DNA from: Erigeron canadensis
Taxonomy: Eukaryota; Streptophyta; Magnoliopsida; Asterales; Asteraceae
Reading direction: 5' to 3'
Assembly (NCBI RefSeq): GCF_010389155.1
Contig: NC_057761.1
Span: forward strand, 17,920,501 to 17,984,500
DNA length: 64,000 nt
Shown: positions 1 to 10,081 of the stretch, piece after piece
How positions within the stretch are numbered: the stretch's first letter is position 1
Layout: the number at the start of each line of letters is the position of its first letter
Made by a program: the position numbers and the translations under genes
Notes under the pieces: generated by a model
What the model saw: only the letters and a program-made list of their open reading frames with translations
The model's database searches: none
What the model was told of the DNA's origin: nothing

Positions 1-23
1 TTTACAATGGTCTACCGGCAGTT

Positions 24-94
24 GATATGAAATTGATATGCGTGGTTGTGATTCAAATTGATATGAATTTGATATGCGTGGTTGTGATTCAAAT
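24..94. repeat. 36-bp tandem duplication in decayed E0
   Basis: Two adjacent, nearly identical units (24-59 and 60-94) share the core GATATGCGTGGTTGTGATTC. They lie just upstream of the pre-integrase domain and have no known role; probably a replication-slippage duplication inside a dead element. Confidence 0.85.
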
Positions 95-121
95 AATTCA
101 ATGTATATAGTTAGCAAACTA

Positions 122-1150
122 GTCAAGACACATCTGGAATCGACTTATCTTTGGCATTGTCGACTTGCTCATGTCGGCAAGAAACGCATTGAGAGACTTT
201 AACGTGAAGGGATATTAGAATCAACTGATGAATCATTTGATAAATGCATATCTTGTGTTTCCGAAAAGATGACAAATAAACCTTTTCCAAATAAACCGGA
301 GAGGGCTAAGGAACTACTTGGACTAATACATTCGGATGTATGTGGCCCATTTAGACATGTGTCAAGGAGAGGTGCTAGCTATTTTGTCACTTTTACGGAT
401 GATTTTAGTCGTTATGGTTATGTTTACTTGCTGAAACATAAACATGAAGTCTTTGAAACATTCAAGGTGTTTAAAAGTGAAGTAGAAAATCAACTCGGTA
501 GAACCATCAAGATTCTTCGTTCGGATCGAGGTGGTGAGTACTTAAGCCAAGAGTTTAAAGATCATCTTAAAGCTTGTGGAATCATTCAACAGCTTACTCC
601 TCCATATACTCCACAGCACAATGGTGTATCGGAGAAGAGGAATCGAACATTGCTTGAAATGGTTCGATTTATGATGAATCTTAAAACTCTTCCATTTTCG
701 TTCTGGGATTATGCCCTAGAGACTGTTGTACGCATTCTCAATATGGTTCCAACTAAGAAGGTTGACAAGACACCGCATGAATTGTGGCATGGGAGTGTTC
801 CCAATTTGTCTTACTTACGGGTTTGGGGATGTGAGGCTCTTGTGAAGAGAGATAGGCCTAACAAACTAGAACCTAGATTCGTTAAGTGCATCTTTATAAG
901 ATACCCAAAGGAAACTATGGGTTACTACTTCTACTTTCCTACCGAAAACACTGTCAAAGTTTTTCGATTTGCTGAGTTTCTTGAAAAGAAGCTCATATCT
1001 CAAGAAGACAGTGGGAGGATTGTTGAACTTAATGAGGTTCAAGAGCAAGATGTGTTAACTTCCGAAAAGACTAGCAATCGTCAGCTTGGGGGGAAAATGT
1101 TTAAAGAGATGAATCTCATGAATATCAAGTTGAAGATAATGAAAATGTGA
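122..1150 (+). pseudogene. pol: E0 GAG-pre-integrase and integrase region
   Basis: The upstream part reads WHCRLAHVGKKRIERL, a stop at 200-202, then CISC, which is the H-H-C-C zinc-binding GAG-pre-integrase domain. From the ATG at 269 the integrase core is open for 293 codons. Its catalytic triad is visible: D23 in HSDVCG, D86 in RSDRGGEY and E122 in NGVSEKRNR, with the D,D35E spacing of retroviral-type integrases. Downstream, the WHGSVPNLSYLRVWGC segment is the usual copia linker. The frame is lost at about 1090-1150, beside a run of G, where the next ORF begins in another frame. In a living element this enzyme inserts the cDNA into nuclear DNA. Confidence 0.88.
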
Positions 1151-2337
1151 TTCCAATTTGTAGGTCCTCAAGGATGATACGTGCTCGTAAAAGATTAAAT
1201 CTTATGGTTGAGTCTGAAGAACACGTATTAGGAGACTTAAATGAACCTCCTAATTTCAATGCTGCATTATCGGATCCGGAGTCTGACAAATGGCTTGAAG
1301 CTGCGAATGTGGAAATTAAATCCATGAAAGATAATCAAGTTTGGAGCTTGGTTGATCTTCCACCAAATGGTAGAACCGTTGGGTGTAAATGGATCTTCAA
1401 GAAGAAGACCGACATGGATGGAAATGTACACACCTATAAAGCTCGTCTTGTGGCAAAAGGCTATTTTCAACTTTACGGAGTTGACTATGAGGAGACCTTT
1501 TCTCCCATCGCGGACATTAGAGCTAATAGGATCATCTTAGCCATAGTTGCATTCTATGACTTTGAGATATGGCAAATGGATGTCAAAACCGCCTTCTTAA
1601 ACGGTTTTCTAGACGAGGAAGTCTATATGGTTCAACCGGAAGGTTTTGTCGATCCAAAACATCTCAACAAAGTATGCAAACTTCAAAGGTCTATTTATGG
1701 ATTAAAGCAAGCATCAAGAAGTTGGAATAAAAAGTTTGATGAGGAAATCAAGAACTTTGGTTTTGCTCAAAATCCTGATGAGCCATGTGTATATCGCAAA
1801 GCTAGTGGGAGTAATGTTACTTTCCTTGTCTTATATGTAGATGACATATTGATAATAGGAAATCACATTCCAATGTTGAAAGACGTTAAATCTTATCTTG
1901 GAAAGTGTTTTGCTATGAAAGATTTGGGAGAAGCAGCATTTATTCTTCGAATAAAGATTTATAGAGATAGAAGCAAAAGGTTGATCGAATTAAGTCAAAG
2001 TGCTTATATAGATAAGATCTTGAAGCGATTCAAGATGGAGAATTCTAAGCGTGGGAATTTGCCAATGCAAGAAGGACTTAATTTATCTAGCAAGAACGGT
2101 GCTTCTACACCTGAGGAGGTGGAGCGTATACAAAGAGTTTCTTATGCTTCGGCAGTGCGATCTATTATGTATGCGATAAGATGCACTAGACCTGACATTG
2201 TGTTCGCGCAAAATGTTGTTAGCCGCTATCAGCAAAATCCTGGAGAGGATCATTGGACTGCTGTAAAGAATATTCTTAAGTACATGCGAGCTACTAAAGA
2301 TTTATTTTTGGTGTATGGAGAAAATTCTGACACATAA
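1147..2337 (+). pseudogene. pol: E0 reverse transcriptase
   Basis: An open frame of 396 codons contains the copia-type RT (RVT_2). Residues 80-107 carry CKWIFKKK and [10 protein letters not shown], 143-153 carry [11 protein letters not shown], and 230-233 carry the catalytic YVDD. The first ATG (1147) is not a natural start: the segment should be translated as part of a longer polyprotein and is cut off from integrase by a frameshift. The TAA at 2335-2337 falls at the RT/RNase H boundary and is the first of several nonsense codons. The catalytic residues are intact, but the polyprotein cannot be made. Confidence 0.9.
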
Positions 2338-2829
2338 CTCAAAGTGACTAGATACTGTGATGCGGGATTTTAGACTGATAAAGATGATACAAAATCTCAG
2401 TCGGGATACATCTTCGTTTTAAATGAAGGCGCGGTAGATTAGAAGAGCAAGAAGCAAACCACAGTTGTTATGTCTGCTACAGAGTCTGAGTACATTGCCG
2501 CTTCAGAGGCCGCTATGGAAGCTGTCTGGATCAAGAAGTTTATTTCTGGACTTGACGTGATGTCCTCAAATAAATCACCTATGGATCTGTACTGTGACAA
2601 TACGGGAGCTATTGTCATTGCCAATGAACCAGGAGTTCAGAAAGGTGCATGACAATACCAAAGAAAATATCACTATGTTCGAGACCAAATCGAATCATGT
2701 GAAATAAATCTACTAAAAGTTCACACAGATTGCAACCTAGCAGATCCTTTTACGAAGGCATTGTCAAAAGGAAAGCTTAATAAGCATGCTGAAGGCATAG
2801 GTCTTAAGTTGATAGGTTGTGTCATGTAA
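2338..2829 (+). pseudogene. pol: E0 RNase H region, several stops
   Basis: The RT frame continues past its stop through a typical copia RNase H: YCDAGF, SQSGYIF, MSATESEYIAASEA, LYCDNTGAI, YHYVRDQ and LADPFTKALS. In-frame stops lie at 2371, 2440 and 2650, and the natural-looking terminator is TAA at 2827-2829. Several breaks look like C-to-T or G-to-A changes, as expected when methylated repeats decay. This domain would degrade the RNA strand of the RNA/cDNA hybrid. Confidence 0.88.
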
Positions 2830-3572
2830 ATCTGTGATTGGTATTTGGATAAGGGATGTTAAACAATTGTTATTCCAATGTCGATTAACTATATGGGAAT
2901 ATGGTTAAACTAAGACATATGTGAGAGATTGGTAATATTCTGGTGAATATATGAAGATGGTCCTGCCAAACTCACATGATAATCAAAGAGGTGCATATCG
3001 GACTTAACTCACTTAACGAATTATCATTTTATGGATCGGCGTCCATTAAGTGAAATTCGTGAAATGGTTACTTTAGTTATCCTTAGACTTGAGATACAAG
3101 TAGGTTAAGTGTGTATGGATCACGTTCTCTTGATTTAGTTCTACGCTGTCCTGAACAAGGTAGTAATAAAGGGCTATTTCAGAAATGTTGAAAAGTAACT
3201 TGACTTGACACTTGTAGTCAATATAGGATTTGTTCATTCAATTTGCAACTGAAGAATGATACCATTTGGCACCCTCATTGGTTAATTAAGATGTTTGTGC
3301 GGCCGTACCCAAATGAACTCAAGAAGTTGTCTCAACAGAATTTGGTAATCTTAAGTTAATTGCTAAAATGAGAAACATAATCGTTACATTATGGAATGGC
3401 ATTGATCCATATCCATAATTAACAAGAGTATCTAAAGCAAATGGATATTAAAGACTAAATCATTTCAAATGATACTTTAAGATACTATACTTAAATATTT
3501 CCAGGAGCATTGGCGTGTTGCTAGATGCTAACTAATGTTATTGCCTTTATAATAACATGCTCAAGTGGGACT
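2830..3572 (+). other. E0 3' non-coding region with polypurine tract
   Basis: No ORF or other gene signal is seen between the end of pol and the LTR. A short purine tract (AAGTGGGA, 3563-3570) sits immediately before the LTR and is the likely polypurine primer for plus-strand synthesis. Confidence 0.7.
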
Positions 3573-4303
3573 TGTTGGAATATGATCACGTTATAATAAA
3601 CGCATGTCCGGTATTTATTTAAGCGTACGGAGTTACACAAAATGACACGTTAACTTTATATATTTAATTAGTATATTATAGTAATATATTAATTAAACGA
3701 TCACTTGAATTATTAATTAAACTATGTTAAAGGTTTAATAGTGTTTAATTAATTAAAGAGGAAGAATTAAACTGTAAATTAGAGGTTTCCTAACTGTACA
3801 AGGAAAGAGGGGGGGGGGTGAAATTCCTAGGGGAGTTTCCTAATCCAACTCTAACTTGTTCACCAAGTGAGAAAACCCTTCTAATTAATCTCTTTAAATA
3901 GAGATCAAGGGTTAAGGGTTTTTCATTCATTCAAGACAATTAGTTTTGAAAACCCTAAACAAATCTCTCCTTCTCTCGTCTCTCTCTCGTTCGACCGTGA
4001 GCAAAAACCCAAAGGGTTTTCGGTTTTGGGGTTCGACATCAAGGGGAAAAACACAACGGGTTTGTGAGTTCGTGATCGGGTACTAGCATACGATATAGGG
4101 GTGTCAAGTGTTCAATCGTAGAGGGGTTTTAGTTTAGACCCTACAATAATAATTATTATTATTATTATCAACAATATTGGAAGCTTTGCACAAAGGTAAA
4201 CATATTCTATTTATTACTTTGTTAATTAATATGATTACATAAACGTTTCTTTTCCACTGCATACTCGTGATTTTTTATGTGTTTATGTTCATATATTCTA
4301 ACA
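3573..4303 (+). repeat. 3' LTR of E0 (about 731 bp)
   Basis: It starts TGTTGGAATATG directly after the polypurine tract and ends ATTCTAACA, giving the TG...CA ends and TGTT/AACA inverted tips of copia LTRs. The interior has AT-rich DNA, a TATA-like stretch near 3890 and a CT-rich leader around 3960-4000. Its last 230 bp recur at 4984-5217, which supports the right boundary. Confidence 0.85.
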
Positions 4304-4792
4304 ATAGCAACCTTAATCGATAATTTATTAAAGTAGTTAGTGTGATAAGTAGAATTGAGTAGATATATAATGTAGTAAAGTCTCGAGCATTAATTAAGGA
4401 GATATTAAGGAGAAAGTGTTAAGCTTAATTAACCCGCATTTTGGTCTATTTAGATCAAGTGTGTTTAAGGAGCTCATTTGGGGGAAACGTATATCGTCCC
4501 TGGTGAGGTGCAATTTAAGGAGTAGAGTAGCACCGTTGGAAGTGATTGACCCTAAGGAGAATGCGGACTACTCATGGATTGGTTATGCCTTTCCATAATG
4601 ATGCTGATGGACCCCCGAAAGGTTTACCCATCATGTGGGGTGTGAGGTTCAATTCCTTGTGAGGTCTTATGACCGCCTACACACAAAACCTTTATTGTTG
4701 ATTTTAAATGGCATAACCTAAGTAGTTAAGAAGCTAAATAATTAAGTAGCCAAGTAGTTAAGGAGCTAATTAAAGAGTTAAGTAGTTATATT
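4304..4792. other. Gap with gypsy-LTR-like fragment and simple repeats
   Basis: About 4560-4690 resembles the gypsy-like LTR at 50525-50610 (shared words such as GGTGTGAGG and AGGTCTTATGACC), so this is probably a fragment of that LTR family. From 4715 to 4790 there is a loose tandem array of AAGTAGTTAAGGAGCTAA-like units. A 60-codon ORF at 4416-4598 looks like chance. Confidence 0.5.
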
Positions 4793-4980
4793 CATTACAA
4801 GAAAAATGTTGATTAGTGACCATTTTGCTTAGTAACGACTAAAATTTGGTCACTAATAACCTTATTTAGTTACCATTAAGAAAAAGTGGTCACTTAATTT
4901 GGTCACTAAATAAAATTTGTGGCCAAAAAATAACATTTTTTGGTCTCTAAACAAAATTAGGGTTATTAAACAAAGGGTTA
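4793..4980. mobile_element. CACTA (EnSpm)-like terminal fragment
   Basis: The stretch opens CATTACAAGAAAAATG, one base away from the common plant CACTA tip CACTACAAGAAAA. Repeated direct and inverted copies of TTTGGTCACTAA follow, the usual structure of CACTA subterminal regions. No transposase and no second end are seen, so this is a fragment or small deletion derivative. Confidence 0.5.
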
Positions 4981-4983
4981 ATT

Positions 4984-5217
4984 GCTTCGTGATCGGGGTA
5001 CTAGCATACGGTATAAGGGGTCTCTAGTGTCTGATCGTAGAGGGGTTTTACTTTAAACCCTACAATAATAATAATCTCTTTATTAATAATTATTGGAAGT
5101 TTGCGCAAAGGTACACGTTTCAATTCCTTTCTTTGTTAAATAATTTGATTGCATATTCGATTATTTCATTACGTTTACTCGTGAATTGTTACATGTTTAT
5201 ATGCTTAGATTCCAACA
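4984..5217 (+). repeat. 3' part of a second LTR of the E0 family
   Basis: It aligns with the last about 230 bp of the E0 LTR: shared GATCG, GTACTAGCATACG, ATCGTAGAGGGGTTTTA, ACCCTACAATAATAAT and TTTACTCGTGA words, ending TTCCAACA. Divergence is roughly 15-20% by eye, so it is an older insertion. Its 5' part is missing, apparently replaced by the CACTA-like fragment. Confidence 0.75.
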
Positions 5218-5574
5218 TAAGGTTCGGATTCTACGTACGTGGTGGATGTTGTAGAGGATGATTTCATATTTTCATGGGATTAATTAATTGACCGATTTCA
5301 TGAATCATGTATATTTTTTTTTCCTAGCAATATTGTTGGCTTTGTTGTGATAGAGATAGTTTATAAATTAACTACTGTTTAATTTTGTTGTAAATTAACT
5401 TTGATTTGTTTTTATTAACTATATATTATATTATAATTATAATAGCTTATATTATATAACGTTTGTGGTTGAGGATTGTAAAACAAGTATTAAAGTATAA
5501 TAAATAAGACAAGATCTTGACTTTTAGATCTTGGTTAAATTGATGCACGAAGATTCACAAGGCAATTGATTCAT
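5218..5574. other. AT-rich DNA, nothing recognised
   Basis: No ORF, terminal repeat or RNA-like structure was found in this stretch. Confidence 0.6.
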
Positions 5575-5706
5575 GATAATATTCATGATGTACAATGATT
5601 TTCAGTACGATAATATTCATGATGTACAATGATTTTCAGTACGATAATATTCATGATGTACAATGATTTTCAGTACGATAATATTCATGATGTACAATGA
5701 TTTTCG
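5575..5706. repeat. Minisatellite, 34-bp unit, four copies
   Basis: Units start at 5575, 5609, 5643 and 5677. The core is GATAATATTCATGATGTACA followed by ATGATTTTCAGTAC. The first three copies look identical and the last is cut slightly short, which suggests recent expansion. Confidence 0.95.
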
Positions 5707-5719
5707 TTGATGTGTCACA

Positions 5720-5942
5720 TTATGTATATGTGGTATGCAACATCAGGGAAACCTCACCGTATAATGGTGAAGCCTTGCACACACCCTAGACAATGAGATG
5801 TTGATCATGGGCTGTTACAAGTATTCAGGGGGAAAATCCCCAAGACTTGTCATCTCTAAGGATCGAACTCAAGACCTTGGGTAAAACCTAAGATGGCTCT
5901 GATTAATTGGACTAATCATCATTGGTTTATGTATATGTGGTA
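5720..5942 (-). mobile_element. tRNA-derived SINE with 16-bp target duplication
   Basis: A perfect 16-bp direct repeat TTATGTATATGTGGTA (5720-5735 and 5927-5942) flanks a 191-bp body. On the minus strand the body begins near 5926 with a box A-like TTAGTCCAATT and, some 45 bases on, a box B-like GAGTTCGATCC, the two internal parts of a polymerase III promoter. Long target duplications with no terminal repeats are the mark of LINE-driven insertion. The family is unknown to me. Confidence 0.72.
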
Positions 5943-5951
5943 GCGACTACA

Positions 5952-6284
5952 TGTTAGTAATTCAAAATAATGATAAATTGTAATTAAAGATTAGTGGACA
6001 TACTTGTTAAGTCATAGCTAAATGATTTCTAAGGTTGAGGGACTAGATGTGATAATTTGCATAAATGTATAGTTAGCCTATAAATAACCCCTCACACCTT
6101 AGAAATCATAACAACTTTAAGCCTTTTTTTCCCATTCCATTTTTTATTCCTGTAAATTTACAAACACTTAATCCCAATCTTTCCTCTCTCTCTCTCTAGA
6201 AACACACACTAAAACACCAAGAACACACACACACAAATCGACCATTGAATCTGTGAATTTGGAGATGAAATCGTGTTATCTATA
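5952..6284 (+). repeat. 5' LTR of E1
   Basis: It starts TGTTAGTAATTC and ends near GTGTTATCTAT just before the primer site. It matches the 3' copy at 29573-29821 closely and the E2/E3 LTRs more distantly. The canonical terminal CA has been lost by mutation, so the right edge is good to a few bases. A CT microsatellite and (CA)n words lie in the likely transcribed part. Confidence 0.85.
6078..6087 (+). promoter_or_regulatory. TATA box of the E1 LTR promoter
   Basis: CCTATAAATA lies about 200 bp before the LTR end, a sensible place for the U3 promoter; the same word recurs in the 3' LTR near 29700. Function is inferred from position. Confidence 0.55.
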
Positions 6285-6286
6285 TT

Positions 6287-6298
6287 TGGTATCAGAGC
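6287..6298 (+). other. Primer binding site, initiator tRNA-Met
   Basis: TGGTATCAGAGC is the exact complement of the 3' end of plant initiator tRNA-Met and lies two or three bases past the LTR. It primes minus-strand cDNA synthesis and fixes the element's orientation. Confidence 0.95.
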
Positions 6299-7560
6299 AT
6301 CACATCATTCTGATATCGATCCATTACTGAATTCAATCACAGTTTCATCAACAATTCAAAATCAAAATCGTTTTTCAAACCATAACTTGTTCTTCATTCT
6401 TCATCGATAAAATCGCATAAAATCATAGATTTTTGTTTACAATTAGATTCCTGATAGTTTGAAACACATTCCTATCAAGTTTCAAGTTCCAATTTGATCT
6501 ACAACTCGAGATTGAATTTTGAGTTTTTGGCGCTAAAATTTGGGATTTGATTCTGTTGTGTTTTTAGCCGAATTTTGTTTAAGGATTTGTTGCGGAAGTG
6601 AAAACAAACATTTTGCAAGTGATTTCAAGTTCTAACTCCAAGTAATTCAGAAGATATTGAAGATTTAAGAAGTCATCAATGGAGTTCATGAAAATGACTT
6701 TTTTCCTGATGAAGAAGATGATGCCAAGACGATCTTTACTAGGACGATCTTCTTCAGAATCGTCTTAGTGTCTGGGATTTCAATTTTCATTTTTGTGTGT
6801 TTTGGCTTGTAGGACAATCTTCACAAGATCGTTCTGACAAGTAGTTGTGGTGTGAAGTGTTTGATTGTGGCTAACTGATCCGAAAGGATCGGTTTGGTCA
6901 ATTCAAATACTTAAAAAGTATTTGAAAAGTGTATCTTGAACAAAAGAAAGCTAAGACGATCTTGCCAAGATCGTCTTAGCTCACTGACCCTAGGACGATC
7001 TTGCTCAAGATCGTCTCAGTGTCTCTGTTGAAAGTTGGTGTGGTTTGATTGATCATTTGAAGTCGTTGTGATTGGGAATCACACACTTCCTGGGTAACTA
7101 ATCTCATTGATTGGTTTTGCTCAAATTTCTTTCACTTCATTTCATACTGAAACTCTGTTCAATTTTTCAAAAATTACTTAGAGAATTTCTTCAAATACTC
7201 AGAAACTAAGACGATCTTCAACTCAAGACCGTCTCATTTTCTTTGAAACTTAAAAGACGATCTTCCCTCAAGATCGTTTTAATTCCAAATCTCTAATCTT
7301 TCATTTTTCATTTCAATTTTCTTTAATTCAATTTCAATTCCAATTTTCAACTCAATTTCAATTTCATTTCATACTTAGACAAATTTCACTGAATTTCTTC
7401 CAAGACGATCTACCATTAAGTCGTCTTGATTCTTTCTTCAAATCTAGGACGATCTTCCAAAAACGATCTTCACCTAGAACGATCTTCACCAAGATTGTTT
7501 CACTTCTGTTTTTTACAACTCTCATTTCATTTCATGTTTCAAAACAAATCTCTTTCAAAT
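6299..7560 (+). other. E1 leader with array of ACGATCT palindromes
   Basis: This 1.26-kb untranslated leader between primer site and gag start has no long ORF. It holds about nine inverted repeats of one type: about 6741-6767, 6811-6836, 6951-6979, 6992-7018, 7207-7236, 7253-7281, 7401-7428, 7445-7475 and 7476-7500. The best, at 6951-6979, is CTAAGACGATCTTG, one base, CAAGATCGTCTTAG: a perfect 14-bp stem. A separate hairpin with a GAAA loop (GATCC-GAAA-GGATC) lies at about 6879-6893. The same arrangement occurs in E2, E3 and E4. Packaging, dimerisation, translation control or small-RNA production are all possible roles; none is shown. Confidence 0.85.
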
Positions 7561-8229
7561 GGCTTCTCGTGAAGCATTGGCATTGGGTTCCGATACAAGA
7601 CCTCCAGTTCTCTATCGTGGTTCATTTCACTTCTGATTGTTTCACTTCTGATTTATGGACTATGTGGAATGTCAACCAAATGGTCACCTACTTAAAGATT
7701 CCATTCTTAATGGACTTGCAGTTCATCGCCATCCCACTACCGGTGTAATACTCACTCTTGATCTTTTGAATGCTGAACAAAAAGATCGAACATCTGCAGA
7801 TAACAGAGCTAGATCATGCTTATATAAAGCACTACCAGATGAAATCTATGGTTTTGTTGATTCTTATGATACAGCCAAGGAGATATGGGATGAGGTGGCA
7901 AGACAAATGGAAGGATCTGACTTGACTTCAACAATAAGATTGACAAATGTGTTGACTGAGTTTGACAACTTCAACAAATTGCCAAATGAATCTCTAGAGG
8001 CTGTCTACTGTAGATTCTGCAATGTCATAAATGAACTTAGGAAGAACAATGTCAAGAAATCAGAGATTGAGTTAATACTAATTTCATCAAAGCTCTTGGT
8101 CCTGAGTGGGAAGATTTTGGAACACAGATTAAGCATCATCAAAATCTGGCCAAATTCACCATCCATAATCTTCATGAATCCTTCAAACTCAATGAACATC
8201 AAGTTCTAAACAAAGCTTCATCAAACAAA
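7561..8229 (+). pseudogene. gag: E1 gag, N-terminal part
   Basis: The start MASREALALGSDTRPP is shared with E2 and E3. About 22 codons in, a 28-bp insertion of local sequence (near 7627-7654) brings stops, and the frame resumes at MDYVECQPNG (7655). The segment contains the copia gag (UBN2-type) fold, for example YDTAKEIWDEVARQMEGSD and the conserved LTNVLTEFDNF region. A small deletion near 8074 then shifts the frame, so the end of the 184-codon ORF (to 8209) is nonsense. Gag would build the virus-like particle that packages the RNA. Confidence 0.85.
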
Positions 8230-9048
8230 ATGCTAGAAGTTGTATCCTCTGATCCTTTGGCATTGATTGTTGAAAAGAAGGTTTCTGAAGCTCTTAAAAG
8301 GCAAATGCTAGTTGTTTCTTCATCTGGTGAGGAGGGAGATGATATGATGGCTACAAGAGATGGTGTCTCAGATGAACTATATCAAGCTCTTGCCGCGGTA
8401 ACTAAGCATTTCAAGAAAAAGTTCTACAAAGCAAGGCCAACAAACAACAATCTCCGCACTTCTTCCACAAATGCATTTCCCAAGAAGGAACACTATCAGT
8501 CCAAGAATTATGAACAAGGTGAATTAGCTGGATCAAAGCATGTTGAAAAGAAAGAAGGCTATGAGAAACAAGTTGTTGATAAGGGTAAAGCATCTGACAG
8601 AAAGTGCTACAATTGTGGTATTCCTGGTCATTTTGCTATTGATTGTAAACAACCTCGTAAGCGGAACTATGAGTACTACAAGCAGAAGATGTTATTAGCC
8701 AAGCAAGTGGAAGCTGGTCATGCATTGCTTGCTGAAGATGACAAATGGCTATTGCTCTCAGATGATGAAGATGAAGATCTTTCTGCTAATGTTTGCTTTA
8801 TGGCGAGGTTGGCCAAGAACAAAGCTTTTAAGGCTGAAAGCACTGATGATGAGTACCCTGATGATGAGGTAAATCTTAACTCTACTTTTTCATTAGTTAG
8901 AGATAAAGAGTCACTTAATTTATCTCTATCTAACTTGACAACTCATATTGAGACTTTAGCCAACAAAAACAAAAATTTACAAAATAGTATTTCATTGTCT
9001 AAAGTGAATTTTCAAAACTTCTTGAAGAACATTCAAATTACTTTTTGA
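8230..9048 (+). pseudogene. gag: E1 gag, zinc-knuckle part
   Basis: The 272-codon open segment carries a CCHC zinc knuckle, KCYNCGIPGHFAIDC (C-X2-C-X4-H-X4-C), at about residues 125-138, followed by the basic PRKRNYEYYKQK and then an acidic stretch rich in D and E. The knuckle binds element RNA in related gag proteins. The piece after KQK, up to about 9210, is absent from E2 and E3, so E1 preserves the longer ancestral gag here. A frameshift near 9045 separates it from the next part. Confidence 0.9.
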
Positions 9049-9091
9049 TCATGATACTATTAAACAAGACTTTCAATCATATAAAGAAAAG

Positions 9092-10081
9092 ATGTTGGTT
9101 AAAGAATGTGAGTTGAATGTCTCTCCTAATTCTAAGTTATTACAAAAATGTCTTAATCTTGAAAAGAACATTCAAGATCTTGAAAAAGCCAATCAAGATC
9201 TTGAAATTCAAAAGACCAATGAATGGCTTCGGGCAAATGCCAGACAAATGGATGTTGATATTCTCAAAAAGAAGCTTCAAGAAGCTAAACCAAACAACGT
9301 TGAACTCAAAAGGAAGATTTCTGACTTAAATCATACTTGTTTTCTGAAAGGCGTTGAGATTGGAAATCTTGAAAAACAAGTTGAGGAATTTAAAAAGAAT
9401 ATACTTTTCTATCGAGAGAAGTTATATAAAGTTGAACAAAACCCTCTCTTAGATTTCACTGCCTATTTTAACAAGTCGAAAATTGCAAAAGATGATCTTC
9501 TTCTAGGGTTGAGATTTGAGAATATCACACCATTGCAAAAAGCCAAGGATGAAATAGAACCTTTGTATGATGAAAAATTTCTTCGACTAGGTATGGTACA
9601 ACAATTTATTCGTTCATTGGATAACGAATTTGAGACCGATGAAGTTGAGCAACCAAAAGATGAATTTTTGGTTAATTATGATGCTCTAAATGCTTCATAC
9701 AAAACAAAAGAGTCTTCAATTTTTAAATTAGAAGAAATTGCATCGAATTTTCAAAACCAAGAATATGTTAGTCCTTCACCTAAACCTACTAAAATGTATA
9801 TTCCATCAACACTTTTGGAAAAACAAATAGAAGGTTTACAACAAAAGGTGGATTCTCAACAAAAAGTCATTGATCATCTCAAGTCCCAAAGTCCAAATTC
9901 AAAGGATAATGTGGTTGTTGTACATGCTAAGAAAGTTTGTGTAAATGTTTCTACTCAAACTGACCTAAGTACTTTAGTAGACCATTCTACCCAAACTATT
10001 TGTTTTTCATCTACCAATACATCCACTCAAACCCTGACTGTTTCTCTTGAATGTTCATGTCAAAATGATGCTACTGTTTGA
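9092..10081 (+). pseudogene. gag: E1 gag extension: coiled coil and TQT motifs
   Basis: This 329-codon segment has long heptad-like stretches (for example KNIQDLEKANQDLEIQ and IEGLQQKVDSQQKVIDHL) predicting coiled coils. Near its end stand three spaced STQT words (VSTQTD, HSTQTI, TSTQTL, about residues 288-316). TQT is the core of the usual dynein light chain LC8-binding motif, and Sirevirus gag proteins have been reported to bind LC8-related plant proteins, so the array may be a docking site. A TGA at 10079-10081 interrupts the frame. Confidence 0.85.

Larger units (their letters stand above)
1..4303 (+). mobile_element. Ty1/copia retrotransposon (Angela/Tork-like), 3' part, decayed (E0)
   Basis: The order GAG-pre-integrase, integrase, reverse transcriptase, RNase H, 3' non-coding region and LTR is that of Ty1/copia. 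The integrase and RT wording (TFTDDFSRYGYVYL, YVDDILIIG, ILKYMRATKDLFLVYG) resembles the Angela/Tork group as I know it; the lineage call is from memory, not a tree. Gag, protease and the 5' LTR lie outside the window. The element has one stop in the pre-integrase domain, a frameshift between integrase and RT, and at least four stops in or before RNase H, so it is dead. It belongs to a different lineage from the four related elements further right. Confidence 0.9.

Noticed and set aside
6741..7500. CRISPR-like array of short palindromic repeats
   Set aside because: The repeats vary in stem length and sequence, spacers are uneven, the DNA is plant nuclear and the array sits in a retroelement leader; nothing else of a CRISPR system is present.
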